Positions 16,984-23,263 of a stretch of 47,393 bases of DNA are shown piece after piece. Each line of letters starts with the position of its first letter. The first letter of the stretch is position 1. Made by a program: the position numbers and the translations under genes. Under the pieces are notes generated by a model. That model searched no databases. It was not told the origin of the DNA and was given only the letters and a program-made list of their open reading frames with translations. The stretch is from JAHCIE01 sp034431435 (GTDB taxonomy: Bacteria > Chloroflexota > Anaerolineae > Epilineales > JAHCIE01), in assembly GCA_034431435.1 (NCBI GenBank), contig DAOUDG010000098.1, positions 1-47,393 on the forward strand. The letters are read 5' to 3'.

Positions 16984-16999
16984 ATGCAAATACTTGCAA
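16984..16999. promoter_or_regulatory. Candidate metal-regulator operator (Fur/Nur-like palindrome)
   Basis: ATGCAA-ATAC-TTGCAA forms a near-palindrome immediately downstream of the -10, over the expected transcription start. It resembles the nickel-responsive Nur box known from Streptomyces (TTGCAA repeats with a 5-base spacer), although the spacer here is 4 bases. The region is A+T-rich in a G+C-rich neighbourhood. Confidence 0.5.
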
Positions 17000-17000
17000 A

Positions 17001-17028
17001 ATTGTATGCGCCGGGCAGGCTCTGTCAA
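17001..17028 (-). promoter_or_regulatory. Sigma-A-type promoter of the cbiM-cbiQ-cbiO operon
   Basis: On the minus strand there is a perfect -35 TTGACA (17023-17028), a 16-base spacer and -10 TACAAT (17001-17006). The expected start is near 16994, giving a leader of about 128 bases before the GTG at 16865. It is the best consensus promoter in the window. Confidence 0.75.
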
Positions 17029-17122
17029 GGCGAATCGCCGCGCTCTTACAGCCGAATCCACCGGGGTGAGATCGGGTTCCATCGTTGTCAAGAGGAGGCG
17101 CCGGCGCTGGGGATGCCGGTCA

Positions 17123-17149
17123 GGCCCCCTCGCGCCGGGGAAGGGGGCC
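17123..17149 (-). terminator. GC-rich hairpin after the glycosyltransferase gene
   Basis: GGCCCCCT (17123-17130) pairs exactly with AGGGGGCC (17142-17149) around an 11-base loop. It starts 12 bases beyond the stop of the glycosyltransferase. There is no T-run. It would separate that gene from the cbi promoter further downstream. Confidence 0.45.
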
Positions 17150-17160
17150 AGGCAGGCCCA

Positions 17161-18333
17161 TCACGCCTGCGGGGGGCGCTGGTGTGATCGAGGCTGCTCG
17201 GAGGGGGTGGTCTCAGGTGCGCGGCGGCCGCCGTAGACTCGCCCCTTCCAGGCGACGCCCTGTCCCAGCATGGCGCGCAGCCCCGAGGTCAGCGCCACCA
17301 GGCCAAAGACCAGCACACTCAACGGCTGCAACAGGCCGAACAACGCAGGTACATGCAAGAGCCGGTCCCAACTCATCAGGCCCAGCGCCAGGAAGGCGTA
17401 GGAGTAGCCCGCCATGAGCATGTAGGCGTCGCCGCCCGGCTGAAGGCCCAATGCAAACAGGACGGGTGTGAGCGCGGCCAGAAGCGCGCTCAGCATCACC
17501 AGTGCGCCGCGGCCGGGGTCGAGGCTGAGGAACTGGAAGCTGATGCGCCGGAAACTGGCCCACACTTCGCCCGCGTCGCGGTAGGCGCTGGCGTGCACCA
17601 GCTGCGGCGCGCGCGCGATGGCGTACCGAACGCCCCGCCCCCGCATCAGGTGAGCAAACCGCACGTCATCCGCGACGCTACGGCGGACGGCCTCGTAGCC
17701 GCCCACCTTCTCGTAGACATCGCGGCGAATGAGCATGTACTGGCCGCTGGCGAGCGTCGCCGTAGCGTGCGGGTCGTTCACTCGCGCCCCCGGTACGCCT
17801 ACATAGAACTGCTGATACGTGAACGGCAAGATCAGCCGCTCCGCGAAGGTCGTCAACTCCTGACTGGGCAACACCGACAGGGCTTCGAGGTGGCGATCGG
17901 CCGCGTACCCCATCATGCTCGCCAGGGACAACGGCGAGTGCTCGGTGTCGGCATCCGTGAACAATAGCCAGTCGCCCGTGGCGGCCAGCGCACCCAGGTA
18001 GCAGGCATAGGCCTTCCCGGTCCAGCCGGGCGGCGGGCCGCCGCTCCGAATCAGAATCGCGTCGAACTCGCCCGCGATGTAGTGCGTGGCATCCGCCGAG
18101 GCATCGTCGACGACGATGATCTCGTAGCTGCCGTAGTCCAGATTGATGAGGGAGGCGAGGAGCCGACCGAGAACGGGCGCCTCATTGCGGGCGGGGATGA
18201 TGATGGACACCCGGGGCATGCCCGTCCGCCGCGGAACCGTGGGCACGAGAGGAAGGGCGGTGAAATGCCGCAACGAGAGCACCGCGAAGACTGCCTGGGT
18301 AATCACCACCCCAATGCACAGCCAGAACAGCAT
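17161..18333 (-). CDS. Membrane glycosyltransferase family 2
   Basis: This 390-residue protein has an N-terminal membrane anchor (about 1-20), a GT-A catalytic domain and three to four C-terminal membrane helices. Catalytic features include V-S-I-I-I-P-A-R-N-E (42-51), D-D (76-77), the metal-binding D-A-D (127-129) and V-A-D-D-V further on. The P-P-G-W-T-G-K-A-Y-A segment (101-110) is typical of the branch containing hopanoid-associated HpnB-like and carotenoid CrtQ-like enzymes, so a lipid acceptor is likely. ATG 18333 has GGGGAG six bases upstream; an ATG six codons earlier is possible. A TATAAT lies upstream at 18379-18384. It is divergent from the MFS exporter. Confidence 0.9.
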   Translation of the reverse strand: MLFWLCIGVVITQAVFAVLSLRHFTALPLVPTVPRRTGMPRVSIIIPARNEAPVLGRLLASLINLDYGSYEIIVVDDASADATHYIAGEFDAILIRSGGPPPGWTGKAYACYLGALAATGDWLLFTDADTEHSPLSLASMMGYAADRHLEALSVLPSQELTTFAERLILPFTYQQFYVGVPGARVNDPHATATLASGQYMLIRRDVYEKVGGYEAVRRSVADDVRFAHLMRGRGVRYAIARAPQLVHASAYRDAGEVWASFRRISFQFLSLDPGRGALVMLSALLAALTPVLFALGLQPGGDAYMLMAGYSYAFLALGLMSWDRLLHVPALFGLLQPLSVLVFGLVALTSGLRAMLGQGVAWKGRVYGGRRAPETTPSEQPRSHQRPPQA

Positions 18334-18378
18334 CGTGAACTCCCCATCCATCGGTGCGGCGAGTGAGGGCCTGGGGAA

Positions 18379-18384
18379 ATTATA
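18379..18384 (-). promoter_or_regulatory. -10 element for the glycosyltransferase
   Basis: A perfect TATAAT on the minus strand lies 45 bases upstream of ATG 18333. The -35 position has only a poor match. Confidence 0.4.
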
Positions 18385-18605
18385 GCCAGGGGAAGAAGCC
18401 GCGTCTAGTGACAAGGCCACTGACGGTGAGCAGGGGAACTCTATGCTCCGCCGCCACGTACCCCGGCGCTCGACGCATCGGGAGATGTCAGTAGAGCCAC
18501 AACGCTGTGATACGGCCAAACGGCCAGGCTGCACAGGGGTAAGGCTAGTGAGGACCAACCCATCAGGGTAAAGGTGGGTTGAGCCTGTAAGCAAGGAGAG
18601 TCGCT

Positions 18606-20210
18606 GTGGCCTATGGCCCCTCTCAGACAGCCGCCCCTGACGGCGGCCGCCTGGCTCACAAGTGGAAAGTCCTCATCTCGGTCATCTTCGGCGTGTTCAT
18701 GGTCATCCTGGACACGACCGTCATCAATGTGGCGTTTCAGACGCTACGCGTCGAGTATGGCGTTGACCTGAACCAGGCGCAATGGATCATCAGCATCTAC
18801 GTCCTGGCCTTGGGCATTGCGACGCCGCTGGCGGGCTTCCTCGCCGACCGGTTCGGCATGAAGCGGGTGTACGTGACTGGCTTGAGCCTGTTCGTGCTAG
18901 GCTCTTTCCTGTGCGGCATCGCCCCGAGTTTCTGGTTCCTGGTCGGGGCGCGCGCACTGCAAGGCCTGGGTGGTGGTATCGCCACGCCCCTCGGTTCAGC
19001 GCTGCTCCTGGCATCGTTTCCGGCTCGCGAGCAGGGAACCGCGCTGGGCATCTTCGGCATGGCCCTCGTCGTCGCGCCTGCCCTCGGCCCCATCCTGGGC
19101 GGCTTCATGGTCGACCAGGGTCTGTGGCGCTGGATCTTCTTCATCAACGTGCCCATCGGCCTGCTGGGCATCTTCCTCGCGTCACGCTGGCTACGACCGC
19201 CTCAAAGCCTGCAATCCATACCCCTCGACGTGTGGGGGTTGCTGACGGCGGCCGTCGGCGCGGGCGCGATTCTGTACGGAGCCTCCATCATCGCCGACCG
19301 CGGCTGGACGGACCCTCAAGTGCTGGCCATCTTCGCCATCGGCCTGGTCAGCCTGACCCTTTTCGCCTACATCGAGCTATTCCGGGCAAACCATCCCCTG
19401 CTGAATCTGCGCCTGTTCCAGAATCGCGTGTTCCTCAACGCCAGCATGGTCGGCTGGGTAAGCGTGCTGGCGCTGTTCGGCGCGGAGTTCCTGATGCCGC
19501 TCTACCTGCAAGCCGTGCGCGGCCTGTCGGCGTTGCAAACGGGCCTCACCCTGCTGCCGATGGCCGTTGCGGCGGCCATCGCCACGCCGGTCGCCGGTCG
19601 CTTCTACGACAAGATCGGGCCGCGCCCCCTGGTCGTGGCGGGTTTCTCCATCCTGGCCCTCAACACCTGGCAACTGTCGCAGCTGCAGGCCAACACGCCC
19701 ACCGCGTGGATCATGTTCCTGCTGGCGTTGCGCGGCATAGCGCTGGGCATGACCGTCCAGACCACCTTTGTGACGGCGTTGGGTCAGGTTCCCATCCCAC
19801 AGATCGCACGGGCGTCGTCCCTGGTGAACTCGTCGCGTCAGCTGGTCCAGGCCCTCGGCGTCGCCGTGCTGGCGACGGTTCTCGCCAGCACGCTCTCACC
19901 CCAGGTGCGGGTCGTCCAGGCGCAGTTCCAGGAACAGGCAGCGCAGAACCCAGCGCAGCACATCGGGCTGTGCCAGGCGGCCGGCCTGGCGCCCTCCATA
20001 TCGGCAACGCCAGGCGCACCGCCCGACGTGCAACCGATCGTCAAGCAGGCTTGCGAGGAGGCCGTAGCCGGCTTCGAGAAGACCTATCTCTTGACCTTCG
20101 CGGCGTCCCTCGTAGCGCTCGTCCTGGGGGCATTCCTGCCGGGCTGGCCCATGAAGTGGGCAGGGCGAAGACCCGCCGACGCGCCCCAGGCGGCCGCGGG
20201 GAGTCACTGA
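18606..20210 (+). CDS. MFS multidrug exporter, DHA2 (EmrB/QacA) family
   Basis: This 534-residue protein has about 14 hydrophobic segments. The family motif A-like loop G-F-L-A-D-R-F-G-M-K-R (residues 77-87) lies between helices 2 and 3, and an antiporter motif C-like stretch with G-P-I-L-G-G lies in helix 5. The layout matches drug/proton antiporters of the EmrB/QacA subfamily. GTG 18606 is chosen because AAGGAG precedes it by eight bases. A hydrophilic extracytoplasmic loop before the last helix carries two Cys (near I-G-L-C-Q and V-K-Q-A-C), which may form a disulfide. No regulator or membrane-fusion gene lies next to it. It acts in the cytoplasmic membrane; the substrate is unknown. Confidence 0.95.
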   Translation: MAYGPSQTAAPDGGRLAHKWKVLISVIFGVFMVILDTTVINVAFQTLRVEYGVDLNQAQWIISIYVLALGIATPLAGFLADRFGMKRVYVTGLSLFVLGSFLCGIAPSFWFLVGARALQGLGGGIATPLGSALLLASFPAREQGTALGIFGMALVVAPALGPILGGFMVDQGLWRWIFFINVPIGLLGIFLASRWLRPPQSLQSIPLDVWGLLTAAVGAGAILYGASIIADRGWTDPQVLAIFAIGLVSLTLFAYIELFRANHPLLNLRLFQNRVFLNASMVGWVSVLALFGAEFLMPLYLQAVRGLSALQTGLTLLPMAVAAAIATPVAGRFYDKIGPRPLVVAGFSILALNTWQLSQLQANTPTAWIMFLLALRGIALGMTVQTTFVTALGQVPIPQIARASSLVNSSRQLVQALGVAVLATVLASTLSPQVRVVQAQFQEQAAQNPAQHIGLCQAAGLAPSISATPGAPPDVQPIVKQACEEAVAGFEKTYLLTFAASLVALVLGAFLPGWPMKWAGRRPADAPQAAAGSH

Positions 20211-20219
20211 GCGCGAGGC

Positions 20220-20891
20220 TCACGCAAAATCGCAGCAGGGAGCCAGGGGGCACTCGGTACAGAGGGGCGCGTCGCGGCGGCACACCTGACGGCTCAGGCC
20301 GTGCAGGCGGGTGTGCAGCAGGCGAACCGCCGCCGTATCCTCGCCCAGGGCGGCCTCAAGCGCCGCGTGGGATTGGGTGGGGGTAAGGCCCGCGGGGACC
20401 AGGCCGAGCCGCGTCACGCAGCGATGCACGTGATCGTCCACCGGCAGGACCGGGCGGCCAAGCCCGAACAGGAGCACACAGGCAGCCGTCTTAGGCCCGA
20501 CGCCCGGCAGGGCCGCCAGCCAGCGCCGGGCGTCGGCCAGCGGCGCGGCCGCGAGGGGAGCCAGAGTCACCTGGCCGCCGTAAGCCTCGGCCAGGCCGTT
20601 CAGCGCCAGGTGAAGGCGGTGCGCCTTGACGCGGGCCAGCCCGCTGGACCAGATCACTTCGGCCACGAGCGTTTCGGGCGCGGCCCGTAGGGCGTCCCAG
20701 GTGGGGAATGCAGCGCGAAGGGCGGCGTGCGCTGCCGCGCTGTCGCGGGTGTGCTGCGAGAGGATGGTTCCGACAAGCTCGTCCACAGGGTCGTCAGGCC
20801 ATGCAGAAAGCGGGTCCGCCGGGGGAGGCGGGTCGTCGTCACCCAGGACGGCCAGGACGGCGCATAGCTTGGCGCGAGGAACAACAATCAC
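20220..20891 (-). CDS. Endonuclease III-like DNA glycosylase (HhH-GPD, 4Fe-4S)
   Basis: This 223-residue base-excision-repair enzyme has the helix-hairpin-helix L-P-G-V-G-P-K-T-A (128-136) with the catalytic lysine position Lys134, and the conserved catalytic Asp152 in V-D-D-H-V-H-R. A C-terminal iron-sulphur loop has Cys204, 211, 214 and 220 in the C-x6-C-x2-C-x5-C spacing. Family members remove oxidised pyrimidines. The first HhH Arg is replaced by Pro (G-P-K in place of G-R-K), so it belongs to a Nth-like rather than a strict Nth group. It starts with GTG 20891, overlapping the polyprenyl synthase stop (GTGA). It is convergent with the MFS gene, 9 bases apart. Confidence 0.92.
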   Translation of the reverse strand: MIVVPRAKLCAVLAVLGDDDPPPPADPLSAWPDDPVDELVGTILSQHTRDSAAAHAALRAAFPTWDALRAAPETLVAEVIWSSGLARVKAHRLHLALNGLAEAYGGQVTLAPLAAAPLADARRWLAALPGVGPKTAACVLLFGLGRPVLPVDDHVHRCVTRLGLVPAGLTPTQSHAALEAALGEDTAAVRLLHTRLHGLSRQVCRRDAPLCTECPLAPCCDFA

Positions 20892-21862
20892 GCGCTGCGT
20901 TCGACGGCAACGTGAGCCAGGCGTTCGAGGGCATGGCGGGCAGCCACGGGCGGGAACCAGCCCAATGCCGCCACGGCCCCATCGGCGTAGGCGCGCGCAT
21001 CGGCCAGGGCCAGGTCGGCTGCGCCCCCCTCCCGCACGGCGTCGATCACCTCGGCCACAGCGTCGATGTCGCCTGCCAGGGCCTCCAGGAGCGGCGCGTC
21101 GCCGTAGGCGGCGGCATACAGGGCCGGCAGGGTCAGCGTGCCCTGCCTCAAGGCCGAGCCGCTCGGTCTGCCCAGGCTAGTCGAGTCGGCCACGAAGTCC
21201 AGCACGTCATCGACGATCTGCAACGCCAGGCCTAGCTGCTCGCCGTAGCTGCGCAGCGCCGACACCCCGGCCTCGTCTACCGCGCCCAGAATCGCCCCGC
21301 ACTCGGCGGCGGTGGCAAACAGGACCGCCGTCTTGCCATGAATGCGGGCCAGGTATTCATCACGGCTGGGTACACCACGCCGCGCGGTGAGTTGTGCCAG
21401 CTCCGCCGCGCACATACTCATCAGGCACGCCGAGAAGACGCGCACCACCCGCGGGTTGCCCGTTGCGGCGGCAAAGGCTGCCGCGCGCGCGAAGAGATAG
21501 TCGCCCGCCAGCACTGTGGTTTCGGCGCTGAGGTGCGCGCCCAGGGTGGGATGGCCGCGCCGGATGAAGGACTGGTCGATCAGGTCGTCATGCACCAGCG
21601 AAGCCGCGTGGAGCGCCTCCACCGACGCCGCCAGCGACAGGGTAGGGGCCGCTGCGGCCGCGGCAAGCTGACCGCTGAGCAGCGCCACCACCGGGCGCAG
21701 GCGCTGCCCACTGTGGGCAAACGCAACGCGGACGATATCCCGAATGAAGGAATACTCGGTGCGCGACACATCCTGCAGGATGGTCTCAAGCTGCGCCATT
21801 TCGGCGGCAATGTCGTCCACGGCGAACGACGATAGCCGCTGAACAACCGAATCAGAAAGCAT
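20888..21862 (-). CDS. Polyprenyl diphosphate synthase (trans-isoprenyl)
   Basis: This 324-residue enzyme extends allylic diphosphates with IPP, probably to a long chain used for quinone side chains. The first Asp-rich motif D-D-L-I-D (92-96) and the second D-D-V-L-D (218-222) are intact, as is S-G-Q-R-L-R-P (51-57). Residues four and five before the first motif are small (Ser88, Ala87), which permits long products. The C-terminal G-R-P-S-G-S-A-L-R-Q-G-T-L-T-L-P is atypical: most relatives have an Asp before L-R and a Lys where Thr242 stands. AAGG lies eight bases before ATG 21862. It overlaps the downstream DNA glycosylase by four bases. Confidence 0.93.
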   Translation of the reverse strand: MLSDSVVQRLSSFAVDDIAAEMAQLETILQDVSRTEYSFIRDIVRVAFAHSGQRLRPVVALLSGQLAAAAAAPTLSLAASVEALHAASLVHDDLIDQSFIRRGHPTLGAHLSAETTVLAGDYLFARAAAFAAATGNPRVVRVFSACLMSMCAAELAQLTARRGVPSRDEYLARIHGKTAVLFATAAECGAILGAVDEAGVSALRSYGEQLGLALQIVDDVLDFVADSTSLGRPSGSALRQGTLTLPALYAAAYGDAPLLEALAGDIDAVAEVIDAVREGGAADLALADARAYADGAVAALGWFPPVAARHALERLAHVAVERSA

Positions 21863-21904
21863 CGGGCCAGCCTTTCAGGTCCATAGCCGCGTTTCGTTTA
21901 GAAC

Positions 21905-21910
21905 ATTATA
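21905..21910 (-). promoter_or_regulatory. -10 element for the polyprenyl synthase
   Basis: A perfect TATAAT on the minus strand lies 42 bases upstream of ATG 21862 in a locally A+T-rich patch. No convincing -35 is seen. Confidence 0.45.
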
Positions 21911-22034
21911 AACGATTTCAATGCTGGGGACGAGTCTACACCCTACACGTGCGCCTGCTTTGCGCAACTGTAGCCCAGGCCGTGCGTATACCTAGTGGAA
22001 CCCACGCTACCAGGGCACTCGTCAGGAGACTCTC

Positions 22035-23183
22035 ATGAGCCAGGAGATGGAACCCCGCCCCCCCAGTCAGCCGCCTGATCCAGCAAACACCGAGCATCCA
22101 CGCTCCGAGCCGCCACCTCTAGAACCCCCCGCCACACCACCCGCCGCTAGCGCCTCGGTCGAGGATGCTCTGACGCCACTGCCCGCCAGCAGCGGCTTGC
22201 CGCCCGCCCCCCTCCCCTCGCAACAGAGTCCGCCCCCACCGCCACGCCGCTCCGGCTGCGCGCCATCTCTCGTGCTGATCGTCGTGGCGCTCATCGTTTG
22301 CGGCCTGCTGGCGGCGGCGCTGGCGATTGGCGGCGCCATCGTCGGCATAAGCCGCTTCGACCGCGCCGTGAGCCTCCCCCTCGACGGCGGCTTGCGCGAG
22401 GTTGAAACGCGCTCCTTCGATGCTGGCGCTGCGCCGCGCCTGGTCGTCCGCAGTGGCAACGGACGCACCGAAGTGCGCGTCGGCGAGGGGCGGACTATTC
22501 AGGTCGAAGCCACCAAGCGCGCCAGCGGCCCCAACGCTCAGCAGAAACTGGCAGGCATCATGCTAGACATGAGCCAGTCGGGGGACACCGTGCGCCTCGG
22601 CTACCAGTACAATGGGCCAACCTCTCTGCTCGGTCAGTCAGGAACCGCCGTCGACTACCTCGTCACCGTCCCGCGTGCGACCGCTGTGGACATCGAGGCT
22701 ACCAACGGCGAGATCGTTGTGGACGGCACGGCCGCCGAGGTCAACGCCAACTCAAACAACGGCGCAGTCACTATCCGCAACGTCGAGGGGCCGGTCAAGG
22801 TCGAGGCTGACAATGGCCGCATGACTATCGACCGCACTCGAGGCCTGCTGGAGGTACAGACCGACAACGGCGCTATCGACGCCACGGTCACCCAGGCCGA
22901 CACCATGCGACTGCGCAGCCGCAACGGAGCCGTCAACTTTGCCGGCGCTCTCGGCGCTGGTCCCCACGAGATTCAGACCAGCAATGGTGCGGTGACCGTC
23001 GCCATCCCCGCCGACCAGAAGCTGCAACTGGACGTGCAGACCGACAACGGGGCGATTAACAACAGCCTCCCCCTCACGAACGCGCAAACGGACCGGCGAC
23101 GCCTGACCGGCGCCCTCGGCAGCGGTGGTCCCCTGCTCACGGTGCGCACCAATAACGGGCGGGTCACCCTCGCCACGCCCTAG
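22035..23183 (+). CDS. DUF4097-type membrane protein with NG-repeat beta-helix
   Basis: This 382-residue protein has a Pro-rich cytoplasmic N terminus (1-74), one membrane helix (about 78-104) and an extracytoplasmic domain built from about nine repeats with an Asn-Gly turn roughly every 20 residues (for example A-T-N-G-E-I-V-V, S-N-N-G-A-V-T-I, A-D-N-G-R-M-T-I, T-N-N-G-R-V-T-L). The pattern is that of a DUF4097/putative adhesin beta-solenoid. GGAG lies before ATG 22035. Known relatives are linked to envelope-stress or adhesion roles, without a defined biochemical activity. A single-gene unit seems likely, ending in a strong hairpin. Confidence 0.9.
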   Translation: MSQEMEPRPPSQPPDPANTEHPRSEPPPLEPPATPPAASASVEDALTPLPASSGLPPAPLPSQQSPPPPPRRSGCAPSLVLIVVALIVCGLLAAALAIGGAIVGISRFDRAVSLPLDGGLREVETRSFDAGAAPRLVVRSGNGRTEVRVGEGRTIQVEATKRASGPNAQQKLAGIMLDMSQSGDTVRLGYQYNGPTSLLGQSGTAVDYLVTVPRATAVDIEATNGEIVVDGTAAEVNANSNNGAVTIRNVEGPVKVEADNGRMTIDRTRGLLEVQTDNGAIDATVTQADTMRLRSRNGAVNFAGALGAGPHEIQTSNGAVTVAIPADQKLQLDVQTDNGAINNSLPLTNAQTDRRRLTGALGSGGPLLTVRTNNGRVTLATP

Positions 23184-23209
23184 GCGCGAATTCCCGCCTC
23201 CTGACGGCG

Positions 23210-23238
23210 ACGGCCTGGAACGCTATGCTCCAGGCCGT
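23210..23238. terminator. Bidirectional terminator hairpin
   Basis: ACGGCCTGGA (23210-23219) pairs exactly with TCCAGGCCGT (23229-23238) around a 9-base loop, and flanking GGCG/CGCC extend it past a one-base bulge. It lies between convergent genes. Confidence 0.65.
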
Positions 23239-23263
23239 CCGCCATCGCCACCGCCCTTCCCCA

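Noticed and set aside
16866..17160. Cobalamin or NiCo riboswitch before cbiM
   Set aside because: I could not recognise the B12-box or the conserved cores of known cobalt riboswitches. Only simple inverted repeats and a promoter are visible.
18782..20386. 534-codon plus-strand frame overlapping the MFS gene
   Set aside because: The translation is Arg/Pro/Gly-rich without domains and crosses the convergent gene border. It is a shifted reading of the exporter gene.
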